Shown here in pieces: positions 1 through 12,789 of a DNA stretch of 64,000 nt. The position numbers and the translations under genes are program-made. The stretch is taken from assembly GCA_039619475.1 (NCBI GenBank), contig CM077115.1:141372172-141436171 (forward strand), written 5' to 3'. The notes below the pieces were generated by a model. It was not told the origin of the DNA, made no database searches, and saw only the letters and a program-made list of their open reading frames with translations. The stretch comes from Icerya purchasi (taxonomy: Eukaryota > Arthropoda > Insecta > Hemiptera > Monophlebidae). The number at the start of each line of letters is the position of its first letter. The first letter of the stretch is position 1.

Positions 1-287
1 GGTAAAACTGACTTTTACAAATAAATTATTTGAAATTAACATTAAAGAATGAAAGAAAAAAACTTCATGGTATATTAAAAGAAAAAAAATATGTAATAAG
101 TGTAAAATAATATTACAGAGTTCCAAGGTAAAAGATAAATCCGCTGAATCGGAGAAAAAAATAAAATTAATGCTTTAGGAAAAATTTTATGCGCATAACA
201 CTAATGACGAAAAAAAAAAAAAAAGTATCAACAATAAAGAATAAATATATTGAAATAACAATGTTGATCAAAATTGAGAATTATTAT

Positions 288-318
<31 letters not shown>

Positions 319-1822
319 CCAGAGATGACAAGAGTAAAATTTTGTAATTATATAATTTTATTAAATAAAAACGATTTTATACACACACACGTACACACAA
401 AAACCTTCGGTATAAAGAATTTTTTGTTAAATCCATATATAAATGTAATTTCTCGGTTTACCCTTCAATAGCATTAAAACACAAGCACTTCTAATATCCC
501 CAAAATATGATAGAGATGATATTCTAAATCATATTCAGTTAAATATTACGATAGGCAAAAGTAAAATACATTTCTAGAACTAACTGAAATATTTAGGACT
601 TACAACAGATAGTACCCATTAATTTCAATAAATATACCACCTATGTCAAACATAAAATTCAGAAATATTTCAATGTGTTTAAAGTCCTGCATTCCAATAA
701 TTTTGGTTACTCTGTTAAAAATAGGAGAATCCTATACTTAGCAATTTATAATTCATCAAGAGAATATTGTTCTTTAGCTTATCCAAAAAAAAAAAACAAA
801 ATTAAATAAAAAGAACATTAAGAAAGTCTTTACAAAGAAAAAATTTAATTAGTGTCATTTCAGAATTCAAAAATACCTCATATTTCTCAGCTTAGGCAAT
901 TGCCGAGGAAAACCTATTAATTTAAAATTACAATAAACTAATGAAGTTACTAAAAAGGGGTATAACTCTCAATGAAAAATTTCTGAAGAAAAAAAAAATT
1001 AAGGACATTAAAAATAAGACAATTACAATATGGCAAAAAAAAAAATACAATATAAATTTATCCCTGACGTGGAAAGAAAAATTAAACATTAAACATATCA
1101 AAAAAAAAATTCTATTTTACACAGATCGTAACTAACCATTACAATTTTAGTAAACATTCAAAACGTTTTGAGTTAACCTACGATGACATCTGCAATGAAT
1201 GTAAAATAGATATAAATGCAGCAGAACATACTTTTTTTCTACTGCTCTGCCTTTAATAACCTTACAGAAAAATATAAACATAATTTAGGCTTAAACAATG
1301 CTTACTTAACGTTAATAATGTTAATGATTTCGATATAATCCTAAATTTTGTCACTTCATTATTAAAAACAAAAAAAAAAAAAAAACGATTATCCCCGATT
1401 TAATAATAGTTTAATGATTTAAATTGTAAAGGGGAAACTGACGCTGAAAAACAAACATAAAAGCTTTAGCATCCTTTCTTTTCTTTTAATATATTATTAA
1501 TAAATAAATAAATATATAAATATTATATATTTTTCTTTTCCAAGTACTTATACGCAATTGCAATTTTCCTAAATCTTCTGATAATATCAATAATTCTTAT
1601 GTTAACCGAATAATAAATTGAATTTTTTTCACTTTTTTAAAATTTAGGCACCTTATTTCTTACATTATGCTTTTAGTTTATTTAACTGCATAATTCACAT
1701 TTCAAAAAATATATAAGAAAAAATAAATTTCGAATTAAATTTTAAAACCGAAGAAAGCTTCGGGCCATATATCAGATCAAAAAATACTCCGCATAATAAA
1801 ATAACTGTAAAATTTGCATCAC
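1..1822. other. Intron or flanking sequence of gene 1, no gene seen
   Basis: AT-rich sequence with many A-runs (for example around 290-318 and 1370-1385). It lies downstream, in the minus-strand sense, of the last visible exon of gene 1, so it should be an intron leading to further exons beyond the left edge. I looked for a continuing coiled-coil exon with matching splice phase and found none I could support. Confidence 0.5.
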
Positions 1823-1920
1823 CTCTGTTGTTCCGAACTGCGAACTAGATGCGAACATTGAGCTGATTTATCGACAACTTCCTGTTGTAATTTAACAATT
1901 TGTTCTCTGCAACTGTTTAA
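1823..1920 (-). CDS. Gene 1, coding exon 5 (coiled coil), continues off the left edge
   Basis: The minus strand shows an acceptor (GTGTACAG before base 1920) and a donor (AG|GTGATG after base 1823). The exon is 98 nt and enters in phase 0, exactly as the previous exon leaves. It encodes 32 residues beginning LNSCREQIVKLQQEV, a heptad-like, Gln/Glu-rich coiled-coil segment with the motif CSHLVRSSEQQ near its end. It leaves two bases (AG) to be completed by an exon outside the window. The clean open phase and both splice consensus sites make it convincing although it is too short to stand out as an ORF. Confidence 0.8.
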
Positions 1921-2279
1921 CTGTACACACAAAAAGAATATGAAATTTAAATGAATACATCAGTATTACGTTTTATTTATAGCTGGTCAATAGAAATACC
2001 AAGGAGATTTATAAGAAAATTCAAAAGAAACCGAATTGTTGTTACAGCGCGCTGATCATCGCTTTTACTGGGCCTGCTGGCAAAACCATAAAAAAAACAA
2101 TGTCAGAATCAACAAAGAGCATAATGGTGCTAATTTCGACGAAACATCACTAAGACCATCGCAACAAGAAATGAAACTTAAGTTTACAGCTAAGATGTGA
2201 AAACTAAGATGTAACTGTCACAATAGGACGAATTAACGTCATCCTGATCGAAAAAAAGGGCACACGAATCGGTCTAACC

Positions 2280-2765
2280 TGAAGTTTATATATAGTTTTC
2301 TTTGATCATCAAAAAGTGGTCTTTTATGAATTTTTGCTGCAAGAAAAAAAGATGTACGTTTAAAAAGAACGGAACGGTAGGAAAACAAAAACTGGATATC
2401 GTACCAGAGCAACGTGTCAAGTCACTCGTCTTTGCCTATTAGCCAACTTTTGATCATTAAAGAAAAACCATATATTCACCCACCGTATTTTTCACATTTA
2501 GCTTCCTCAGATTTTTTCCTGTATCTAAAGCCGAAATATATTTTGAAAGAACGATGTTCCCAATAAGCAAACAGAATTCAATAAAATTCGCCAGAATTAC
2601 GTATTGCAGCAATGGCAGAAACGATTGCACGAGTACATTGCAAGTAAAGAGAAGTATTCTGAAGGGCACAAACATACACAATACTGTCAGTATGACAATA
2701 ACGATTACACAATAAAAATTCGGTTTCTTTTTGGACGTTGTAATAAAAATAAAAATAAATATATA
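2280..2765 (+). mobile_element. Mariner/Tc1-like transposase fossil in an intron of gene 1
   Basis: Conceptual translation with frame changes gives pieces in the order expected for a mariner transposase C-terminal half: FFDHQKVVFYEFLLQ (about 2299-2343, like the 'D-KG-v-yE-lp' block), HPPYFSHLASSDFFLY (about 2476-2525, like HPPYSPDLAPSDYhLF with the last catalytic Asp), then a QQWQKRLHEYIASKEKYSEG segment (2604-2663, like the W..R...C....G.YFEG end). The HDNARPH block is not readable and stops and shifts abound, so it is dead. I could not define terminal inverted repeats. It lies between coding exons 4 and 5 of gene 1. Confidence 0.72.
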
Positions 2766-3500
2766 AAAGATGCATTAACACCGACAATTTAAAACTGTTC
2801 GCAGTTAAATTTCGGAATATCTGTTTCTTAAACATGCTTTTAATAATAAACTTTATTGTAATTACGCATATTTATTTTTTATTCATTTGCGTTTATAATT
2901 TGCCTTTGTCGATTAATACGAATAAAAATAAATATGCCAAACAAATATGGTTGGTATACATCCGATAATAAAAATCGTTAAAAAGTATTACATCCGGTAA
3001 AAAAACAAAAATGTTCACAAACACAAAATTAAACGTAAAATTTTCAATATTCGTGCAAATCTTGGTATCAAGAGTAATTTAAGGGAATTCGAAAAACAAA
3101 AACTCTCTTAAATATTACGGAAATAAAAAAACAAAACAGTGTAAATTTTTCTACACATATTGGATACATTACAAAAAAAAATACAAATAAAAAGAATAGT
3201 ATTTAGGTTTTCTTTGTTTTTGAAATACATTATGATCAGTTTTATTTTTCTGATTTATTAAATAGCAATATATAATAATAATAAAAAAAAAAAAGACCAG
3301 AAATTCACTGCGCTATTGAATAATATCAGTATTAATTCACTAACTGTATAAATAAATATACAGGCGGCGAAGAATGATTAAAATCACAACATATCAAGCT
3401 AAAACATTAGCTGACCGTTACAAGGTGGCGATTAAAAGTAGAAGAAAAAAAAATCGATAACATAGTATCGAATAATGAATATAAATATCTGTAAAAGTAC
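2766..3500. other. Intron 4 remainder, nothing recognised
   Basis: AT-rich intronic sequence between the mariner fossil and exon 4 of gene 1, with A-runs only. Confidence 0.5.
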
Positions 3501-3641
3501 CTCTGTTTCTAAGTCTTTTAAAGACTCGCTCAGTAAAGATTTTTCAGCTTGGAGAAATTCCTGTAATTCCAACGACTCCATTTCGGTAGTTCTTTGTGAC
3601 TCAATTAAAATCTTTTGAGTGGAAAAACTTTTTTCCAAATC
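3501..3641 (-). CDS. Gene 1, coding exon 4 (coiled coil)
   Basis: A 141-nt exon (47 codons, phase 0 in and out), bounded on the minus strand by an acceptor ending TAATCTTCAG and a donor GAG|GTACTT. The product starts DLEKSFSTQKILIESQR and continues with ELQEFLQAEKSLLSESLKDL, a strongly heptad-patterned coiled coil. The reading frame stays open for some 60 nt past the donor, but the splice site and the matching phase of the next exon favour splicing here. Confidence 0.82.
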
Positions 3642-3974
3642 CTGAAGATTAAATTCGAACAATTATGTATTGATTTTAAATAAATTCAAAAATATAGCGG
3701 TATTCTTATAAAAATATTGATGCATTATAAATCATACTGAAAAAAATAAAGGCACATTGAAAGTATCAAAAAATACATTTCGCAATTTCTTCGTAGAAGT
3801 TAAATTTACTTTTCCATAGAAATGATTAGTATAATAAAAAAAAAAAAAAAAAATCTAGAAAATTCTTAAATAAAATGTGATATTTAGTTATAGCTGAGTA
3901 CAATCTCACTAACGAGACTTGTTACAAAAGTAAATAAAAAATGTATAAGAGGTTCTTATTATTTAATACATACC

Positions 3975-4005
<31 letters not shown>

Positions 4006-4260
4006 TGCAACTTATTTTTTAAAACATTTTATCGTGGCCTAAATATTTCAGATATCCGTGGTGTTTTATGCATTCATTATATTAATTCCGTTTTCAATAA
4101 CCGTCTTTTGACAGGTGTTAAAAAAAAATCAATAATTTTCATTTTACCAATGTTGCCGGTATATCACTATATTTATCACACTCACTGACCATTTAATTCG
4201 AACATCAAATTATAATAATATACAGTGGAATATTTAGTGAAATATAGAAAAAAAAATTAC

Positions 4261-4379
4261 CTGTTTCATAATGCAGCACATGTCTCTAAGTTCATTAATC
4301 TCTTCTTGCTGCGATGTAATCACCTGATTGGTGCAATTAACTTTTTTCTCCAATTCATCCAGTCCGTATTCTAAAGTAT
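4261..4379 (-). CDS. Gene 1, coding exon 3 (coiled coil)
   Basis: A 119-nt exon. The acceptor is TTTGTGTCGACAG and the donor is AAACAG|GTAATT on the minus strand. It enters in phase 1, completing the split codon G|AT left by exon 2 (Asp), and leaves in phase 0. The 39 further codons read TLEYGLDELEKKVNCTNQ, then a Gln/Glu-rich helix ending MCCIMKQ. The exact completion of the split codon is the main evidence that exons 2 and 3 join. Confidence 0.82.
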
Positions 4380-4427
4380 CTGTCGACACAAATTGAATAC
4401 AAAATTTTAAAAATGGAAGTGCAACTT

Positions 4428-4850
4428 TTTACATGGTTCACTACGAGTTTTGTGATAGAAAGTAAACCCGTTGAACTATTAAAATTTGTTAAACTACTTG
4501 GCCTTTTCTAATGCCCGTTCACTGGAGCGTAAAGTAAAAGGGACAGCCAAAAAAATGTTTTAGTTTTATAATAGATAAGAAAATTTGAATAAAATGTTTA
4601 CTATGGTAAATATAAATTCTAGATTAAAAAAAAAAAAAATATATATATATATGTATATATTCAAATAAAAAGTTGACACGATTCAGTATCTTGTTATAAT
4701 AACAAAATTTTTAAAAATTGTCTCTTTTTTTTCTATTCATATTATCATTTTATTATTATTATTGAAGTGAAACTTTTTATGGGACACTACGAGTTTTGAG
4801 ATAGAGATTAAACTCGTCGAGCTAACAAAAACTCTCCAAAGCTTATGAAC
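4428..4850 (+). repeat. Two diverged direct repeats ~350 bp apart
   Basis: Blocks at about 4421-4485 and 4766-4830 share a pattern: GAAGTG.AACTTTTTA, then CTACGAGTTTTG.GATAGA, then AAAC.CGT.GA. The second block lies directly 5' of the LINE endonuclease fossil, so both are probably pieces of the same element family. Confidence 0.5.
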
Positions 4851-5225
4851 TCACCATTTAGATTTGAAGGATCAAGTCTTACAAAATTATAATGTTTTAT
4901 CGCTATCTGAAACATGGTTGGAAGATGACGAAAATATAGATATCCTAAATTTTAAATGTGTTAATAAATATAAAGACCTCAACGAAGGGCTGGAGTTGGT
5001 ACAATTTTCCACAAAATTTTGGATAACGTTAACACACTTAAACTAATTAAAAATACGAATTCTTCGCTATATGATTCTGAAAATCATGACTGCATGTTGA
5101 AAATTTCCGATTCAATAAAAACGCGAGAACTAAGTGCCAGCTACGTGGGTGCTACTGTGTACAGAACGACAAAAGGATTATCTATTATTATTATCTCAAT
5201 ATATATTTATCAAAAAAAGCAATAA
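4810..5225 (+). mobile_element. LINE endonuclease (APE-type) fossil
   Basis: From about 4864 the translation reads VLSLSETWLEDDENIDI, the Glu-containing block of apurinic-type endonucleases in CR1/jockey-group LINEs. After a frame change near 5015 it continues in another frame (LDNVNTLKLIKN and onward, to about 5222). No reverse transcriptase follows, so this is a short 5'-region fossil. It sits in intron 2 of gene 1. Clade assignment is open. Confidence 0.62.
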
Positions 5226-5558
5226 TGAAATTATTTCTTAAAAATGCAATTTAATAGCGAATTACCTTACGGCGAAATAAGAAGAAAAGGGGACAAGATG
5301 GTATAACGAAATAGAAATACTTCGCAAGTGAACTAACGTCCAAAATGACAGAAAGAACCCTATGCTAAACAAAACCCTATCTGTAGGAACCGACGATTTT
5401 GTCAGTAAGTAGCAAGTACACTATTTTTAAAAGGTATAATTTAAACCATTTTTCGAAAAATTCTCATTTACATTTTTATTGACAGAAAGGGTGTCTTCTG
5501 TCTTCTACTATTCCAATTGTCAAATAAGATTTTAATCAGTTTTATAAGTAAATATTAC

Positions 5559-5778
5559 CTTCAAGTTTCCAATCCAACAACGAATAAATCCGTTCTGTTA
5601 CGGCCGACAGCTGGTTTTGATATTTCATTTTTTCCTCTTTATTTGAAGCTAGTTCACCTTCTAACCATTCAATAACATTTTTCTGCTTTACGTGGTCGGT
5701 TTTAAATTTTTTCAATTCTTCATTAATAATCTTTGTTCGTTCATCGATAATTTTTTCAATGTCATTTTCATTATTAAC
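5559..5778 (-). CDS. Gene 1, coding exon 2 (start of the coiled coil)
   Basis: A 220-nt exon with acceptor CAATTTTTAG and donor GAAG|GTAATA on the minus strand. It enters in phase 0 (as exon 1 ends) and leaves one base. The 73 codons begin VNNENDIEKIIDERTKII and end with LSAVTERIYSLLDWKLE. The first half is a Glu/Lys-rich helix with hydrophobic residues at heptad spacing. Tryptophans occur in IEWLEGEL and LLDWKLE. Confidence 0.85.
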
Positions 5779-7859
5779 CTAAAAATTGTAACGGTGCAAA
5801 TTTTTTATTTTACACGCACACACCCTTTTACATATTATATTTCGCAAATTAATTAATTAAATAGAATATTACAAGCTCGTCTTTAAATGACCAACGATAT
5901 ATATTAAGTACCAAAAATACCGAGTTACACGAAATAATAGCACAAATAACAAAATTTATACCTGCCGCAATAAATGAATTTTCAATAGAAAAAAAACAAT
6001 CTTTTACAAAGTAAATATAATTACGTAGTTATCAATTATGAGTTTAAAAAGCGCAAATACATAAAAAAGTGCCACTTAGCATGTTTATGAGCGAACAACA
6101 CTATAACGACTTATCCACACACATTTATGTATATGTATTAATTAATTAATGACTATGTCATTCTTACGCTGGAGGTAATAAGAAAAGCCTATTACCAAAT
6201 ATGTTACGTTTTTACATTACGAGAAAAATAAAAATATACATTTCAAAAGTAGTAAATGACTTTTTTTTTTTTTTTTTTTTTTTTTTGTCAAAAATGACGC
6301 AGTCAATTGAAATCAATTTTCCCATAAGTAATATAAATATTGCAGAATAACTATCATCTGGGGGTCCAAGAGATTTCCTTTCGACGAGGTTCAAAGAACC
6401 GAACGTTAACACCCACAGCTGTAATAGCCAAAATAACGGAAATTAATAACACAAAATTTACTTGTGTTTTAACGTATTTTTTTTTTTCAGCTTGTATTTC
6501 TCACAAATCTCAAAACGATTTTTATTAAAAATTAGAAAATTAAGCTGAATAATAGTTTGCTTTTAATAACTTCGGTAATTTCCCGAAAGGAAAACATTCT
6601 CGGCTAAAATAAACTGTCACAAATTTTTCACGCCAGAGAATTTTGAAAATAAAGTTCTCATTTATTTAAAACAGATTTTTTCTTAAAATTTACTTTCTTA
6701 ATTATACAAAAATGAACCTTTCGAAATTTATCAAGAAATATATAAGCAACGTTTCTGTATTTTGATTAAATACATAAAACACGGAATATGATTATAAAGT
6801 CTATAATTAAAAGCGGTCTAATAATGTAGACAAGCAAAAAAAAAAAAAAAAGTTATAGCGTAATTCCACAATTATTTTAATAAAGGCTCGTGCACTTTTT
6901 AAATAAAACAGAGAACTGAAAAGAATTTAAATACAACAAACATTATAAAGAATGGTAAATGAACTACCGCTGTTGTTTTATCTTTTAAAAAGGTAGCAAT
7001 AAGAATTATGGTTAACAATTTGGCTGGGTACGAATCGGTAACAACGTCATAATAAATTCCTACAAAATTACTGACAACACCGGCACAACAATTTAACTGG
7101 TTACACAAGCACATGTTTGACCTGAGCTTCTAGAATTTCCTTATAATAAATGTGAACTTTCCTAGCCCGTGCCAGTCGCGTAACAATAACTAAATCGAGA
7201 GATTCAACGATTTTACGAAAGTAAACTCATTTCTGACGGTAAATAGTTATGTATGTCCTACGAAAGCTACTCGATACCAACTAATACGAGCGTCTCTACA
7301 GGTAATTAGAGGTACGTATTAAATAAAATTCTTCATCTTTGACATCGCCTTGATTTAAATCATAAAAAGCTCAACAAATGCCGTGAAATTATAAAACAGA
7401 ATAGCATCTATAAAACAAACTTGAAAAAATCAATTAAAAAGCATGAATTTCATACATCGATTGTGCAGCATTAAAAAAATAACGGAAAATTATCAAAAGA
7501 GGATACATATCGCCCGATACAGACATTATTATTTCTTATGCAACTGTTCGACGGAATCGCGATTTTCTTCAACCACAAGAGAGTACCTGTACATTATTTG
7601 AAAAACTGAAACTCGTTTTCATGTTTTTAAACAAAATACGATTTAACAGTAATTCAGTTCACGCTACGATAACGCGTTACTTTAACTTAGATTACCTATC
7701 ATCGAAGCGGCTAGACAAATTATTAATCTAAGGCAAAGAGCTTTTCGGTTCCAAGCATACACACACGCACATATATGCAGATGAAAATCTCATCGAACTA
7801 AGAAGAACGAGTTACTGTAATGTTCGCGACGGTGAAGAATGAAAATAAACAGTGTGTAC
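5779..7859. other. Intron 1 of gene 1, no gene seen
   Basis: About 2.1 kb of AT-rich sequence with homopolymer runs (poly-T around 6260-6286, poly-A around 6836-6851). No mobile-element protein trace was recognised. Confidence 0.5.
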
Positions 7860-9155
7860 CTGTTGAGTGAAATCTTCCATTTGAACCATTGAAGAGTCGG
7901 TCATAGATTTCGTTGGAATACCCGCAATGATCTGATTCAAATCATTATTCGTCAGCGACGTTTGAACGCTTACCTCGTGATATATTTTCGTCTTGGACAC
8001 TTTAGAATTTGAAAGCGGAGCTGCAGTTCCCTTCGACGCGGAAGATACAGTAGGAGACGGATTATTCGTTCCGTTACTAAACGAGCTAGTCATTAAATTG
8101 TTATCGACGAATTTTTTTCGTAAACTGGCAGCTCTGTTCAAACTCGGCTCTCGACTAGCGGGACTTCGACCATCAGGTCGGGCATTACTTTCTCGATTCT
8201 TGCTATGTCTCGGCAAGGTAGCATATAATCCGTTCGACTTATCAGAATCGTAACTAACATTACCGTTGTTGTTATTGCTACCGTTAACATTGTTCGCGGA
8301 ATTACTTCCGCTGCCGTTGCTATTGTAGCAAGGCGGTTTTGATTTAACGGTCGACGTTTTCCCGTCTAATGGCCACTTTTTATCCTCGTTCTGTGACGAT
8401 TTACAACGGCTACTCGATAGAGATCGAACAGTTTTATTTCTTACCTCGGTGTTCTTCGACCTCGGCGAAACGGAGCACGTTGTCGCGCCCGCAGTTAAAT
8501 TTTTATGACGGCACGTATCGTATTTCGGAATCGGACTAGCTTGTTGTTGCGTATTTTTACACTTTTCTAAATGATTAGGACTAGTGGTGAGCCTTCTGCC
8601 GTTCGCCGAGGAACTTCTACACGAAGAGGAAGAGGAGGAAGAAGACGGTCTTCCGAAAATGCACGTTCTTTTCAGATTTATACAATTCGGTCGGCATATT
8701 TTCGAACTGCTGCCGACCGAAGAACTTTCGCTACCGTTTTCGCTGATGCCGCCATCGCAAGACGGCGATAGGAAATTGTTTAAATCGGCCGAAATCTGCA
8801 AATTAGACGTGCTAGCGGCCAAATCGTCTATATCGCCGCAGCATGGCGACGAAGAATGTCCGCTGATGATGCTCGAATTACACGAAGTAGTAAACGCTCC
8901 GTCCGCGTCCATTTCCATACACCGATTACACTTGATGTTCATTTCAACTCCGGAATCGCTTCCATCCTGTTTCGGCGTTTCGACAACGGTGACGTTCATA
9001 GAATCGTCCGATTCGTAAAACATCACGTCGTTATCCAACTTTTTTTTCACTTTTGCCGCCATTTCGCGATCATTGCTGAAATTTCGGTCGATAAGATCAC
9101 CTTTCAAATCGCTACTCGGAATTAACGACGTCGGACGCGATTCACGATCCATCAT
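7860..9155 (-). CDS. Gene 1, first coding exon: Ser/Asn-rich N-terminus of a coiled-coil protein
   Basis: Exactly 432 codons from ATG at 9155 (in-frame TAA three codons upstream; purine at -3; a second ATG follows at once) to a consensus donor CAACAG|GTACAC at 7860/7859. The frame stays open 15 more codons, but the donor and phase match exon 2. Residues 1-110 are acidic with a CNRC motif. About 110-390 is low complexity: serine runs near 170, NNNN near 290, many SR/SP pairs, and basic patches such as RAASLRKKF. About 395-432 (VSVQTSLTNNDLNQIIAGIP) looks ordered and leads into the coiled coil of exons 2-5. Those exons give at least 624 codons in total. There are no membrane segments or signal peptide. 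The layout suggests a cytoskeletal or scaffold coiled-coil protein; an insect quick-to-court-like protein is one possibility, but I cannot confirm identity. CpG and GC content are clearly higher than in the flanks. Confidence 0.85.
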
Positions 9156-12100
9156 TATTTCTTACACTTCAAACTGATAATTAACGAACATATCTATATT
9201 TAACAAGAGAACAGGAAACGAACAATTACAATTAAATTGAATTAAATTGATGCAGTCATTTATTCGACGTACACGCACATTCCGAAAAAAAAAAACACTT
9301 CCTGAGCTTAGCGAGTAATATTTTTGATAGAACCAATTGGGCAGGTCTACCTGAACGAAAGTTATTTTACATTTTTCAACGAAGTTCATCATTACCGGAG
9401 ACTGGAATAATACAACTTATTTTCCGAATCAATCGACTATGACGGAGAAATAAATCGAAAATAATTCTTATTCGACCTTAAGCAGAAAGAGAGCTATTTA
9501 ATCGAGTTAAAGAAAACGATTTAATTATTATTTTCAATAGAGTACGATTTCTTTTATCGGTGATACTAGTACAGACCGATAAAAAACGAAATAAAAAGCA
9601 ATATTGACATTTTGTATAATAGTTTTGCGTGTTAAAATATTAACTTTATTCTCACAAGCTTAATGTGCAATAGTCGTAGTAATTTAGAAAGACTTATTAC
9701 AACTATTATATGATCGGATTGAATTAACAATTCTGAAAAGCGAGCGAATAAATATACAACAATACTACGCACACCGCATAATCGGTTAATGACGATATTT
9801 TTTCTGCTTTGATTTGTCACGGGTAACTTGTGTAACTAGTTCGGTCAGGAAGTATAAAATAGTTCCTCAGTTCTTTCCTTTATTAAATTTCATAAAATCG
9901 TTTCAATATTTTATTAGGTATTTTGTACAATGAAATTATGATATAAGCTTAATATAACCATCAGGAAATTTTGCCCTTCTACAAAACTGTGTTAAGTTAC
10001 ACATTTACTTTACATCCTATAGTTATTATTTCTTTCACATTTAGACGAGAAACGTTGTAACATAAGAGAACATCAATGGATAACTAAAAATATACATATT
10101 TTTTGATATAACTTCAAGGAAAATTCCGCGTTATTCTTTAATAGTTAATTCATCGGTTATTGATTTAACTTCACTTAAAACACTACCGCGGTTAAATGTA
10201 GTATATCTACATATTCTGTTTAATTTATTGAAAAATAATAAAAAATGACAAACTTTTTTTTTTTTTTTTTTTTTTTTGGGCGTCGAAAATTCAACCCAAA
10301 CTTATTAATGTTTGTTATTTTTCCTTCATTTTAATTAACATAACTGTTTAGAAAATTTAAGATACTTGCACACCTGTACACATAAAAAGTAAATAACATT
10401 TTAAAAAGTACAAATGTACATTTAGATAGACTGAGTGTAGTTAATAGAAAACTATATTAGTTCGCCGATCATTTCGCAAAGCATTAATAATCCTGTTAAC
10501 TAAAGTTCATGTCACCCAGAAATTTCGATTTGAATTTCTGATATAATGATAAATTTTGTGACATAAAAATGTTAAGATGCTGAATGGTTAATTCGAAGTG
10601 AAAAAAACAAAAAAGGATAATTCATACAGAAAACGCTAATTTTTCATTTTTGTAAAAGCAAAAAAAAAGTTTTTCCATAAGAATACATTAAAAAAAAAAA
10701 AGAAAGAAGCGTAACATCATTTGACGTAGAAAAATATTTAAAAAAGTATATTATAACGACGAAACAGTATAACCGCTGATATGCGCTTCGTTTGACGCGA
10801 ACTAAATATGGAAAGAATAAAGTTATGTGACGAAATATTAAACGTTTTTCTTTTTAAATGATGGCAAATTATTGTTACGTTCAAACAATCAAGGGCGTTT
10901 TTAAAATAATACTGAAGCGCGTTACTATAACAACCGAATAACAATCATATAGAACAAATATTTTTAAATACCTTAATTTTTAAAAATATCCATCAAAGCA
11001 TCTACAAATATTAAAATAGAGCATTTATAAAGGTGAATAAATTACGTTCCATCAAAAACAATTCTATATAATTTGATGCATTAGTTATGTACAAAACTAA
11101 CGGTCCTTCTTTAAAAAAAACCTTAATTTTACTTTAAATAATTACTTTTTTTCAAAACTTTTACAGCAACATGCCGAACAACTGTATTGTTTTAAAGGTA
11201 AATGCAACAAGATTTTACTAAATCCCCCAAAAAAATAAGAAAAAGCCGAATGGTAAATCTGACTTCAGATTATTCTTTGTTACTTCATGTAATTCACTTT
11301 TGACGATATTCGTTTTATAACGTTGAAATTTTATCGAAATATAAAGAAAAATTTTGAAGTGTGACCGTTTTTTAATATAAAAATGAAATGTTTTATGACT
11401 AATAAACTATTAGGTAAACAATAATTTTACAAAACAATATATTTACATAAACAATTTACAAGTACTGTTATAGGAATAAAAGCTAAAACTTACTCAGTTG
11501 CAGCCGTTTGTAGTTATTAAATTATTTAATTCAAATAAAACATATCGCTAACTACCAAAATTATGAAACTAAAACATGCGTCGCTAATACGCGAGTAAGT
11601 TTTACTAAGGGTTAATAAAATATTTCTGAGAACGGGTAATTCTTTATGTGAAAGGTAAGAATAACAAAAAAAAAAAAAAAAAAAAAGATATAAATTAACA
11701 AGTTATACGATCTCCGAAATGATATGAGTTTTCAATTTCATTAATCTATACCGTAGCATAAATCAATATACTTCTTTGGTTAAACCATATATTATTACCT
11801 TTAATATCGTGCACGATCGTCCTCTTCTAAATATTTCAATTCAAGAAAATAAATATTTGCCAACATTAATCTAATTATTAGTATACACTCATTCATGCAG
11901 AAACATTCTGATAATTCAATTATTCACTCCTTGAACACAAAATGTTCACCGCTTTAATTTCCAATTCAATAACGGTTTCACAACTATGATTATCAGTACG
12001 TTAATATACATGCATAATGTAAACAAATACGCGAAATAATACAAAAATATATTACTTTTTAAAATAACTTGCGAAGAGATTAAAATTAAGTTAATATTAA

Positions 12101-12785
12101 TTTTCTCATTACAGAGTTAATATTTAAATTATTATATAATTTAAATTATTATTTTTTTAAAAACCTTATAACTTATAACAATTAAAGAATGCATAAATAG
12201 TAATTACGAAATAAAATATTAGCTAATTCAAAAATAATTAGAAGTAAACGTCTTAATAAATTTAATGCTTATAATAATGGGAAAATACAAATTATTTCCG
12301 TTAGGATGTGCACACACTAAACAAGAATATTGGCAGTTTTAAATGTATTACAACTGAATGTAATGCAATCGCACATCTTAGTTTATTTTTCCCCCGGATC
12401 CGTTAACAGTTGTTTTCACTTTTAGGTCTTGTGTAAATTATTATTTGTTATACGTATATTTGGAATAACTTTAAAGTTGAAATTTAATTAATTCCGGTAA
12501 TTTCATTAACATTATGAAAATTAATTAAAACGCAAAAATTCCATTTATTGGCATACAACTTATTGCAATATGCTAAAATATACCGGGTTTTCTAACGATT
12601 TTGTCACATCTAAACTACATAAGGCAGTAAAAAATTCACTTACAGTAAAATTTTGATAAATTTACACATTACGTAACAACCAAATATAACTAAACCTATA
12701 ACCACTACTACACTGGTGATTTCCGATTTAGGCATATCGATGAACCAACGTTTAAGAAGTTACCTTTCCTAAATATTTTTATAAT
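9156..12785. other. Upstream region of gene 1, no gene seen
   Basis: AT-rich sequence, presumably holding the 5' UTR and promoter of gene 1 just above 9155 (no TATA or initiator I would defend), then about 3 kb with poly-T/poly-A runs (10254-10277, 11666-11686) and nothing recognisable as coding. Confidence 0.5.
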
Positions 12786-12789
12786 TATA

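Noticed and set aside
8584..9018. 144-codon plus-strand open frame within exon 1 of gene 1
   Set aside because: Antisense shadow of the real minus-strand exon, caused by its biased serine and acidic codons.
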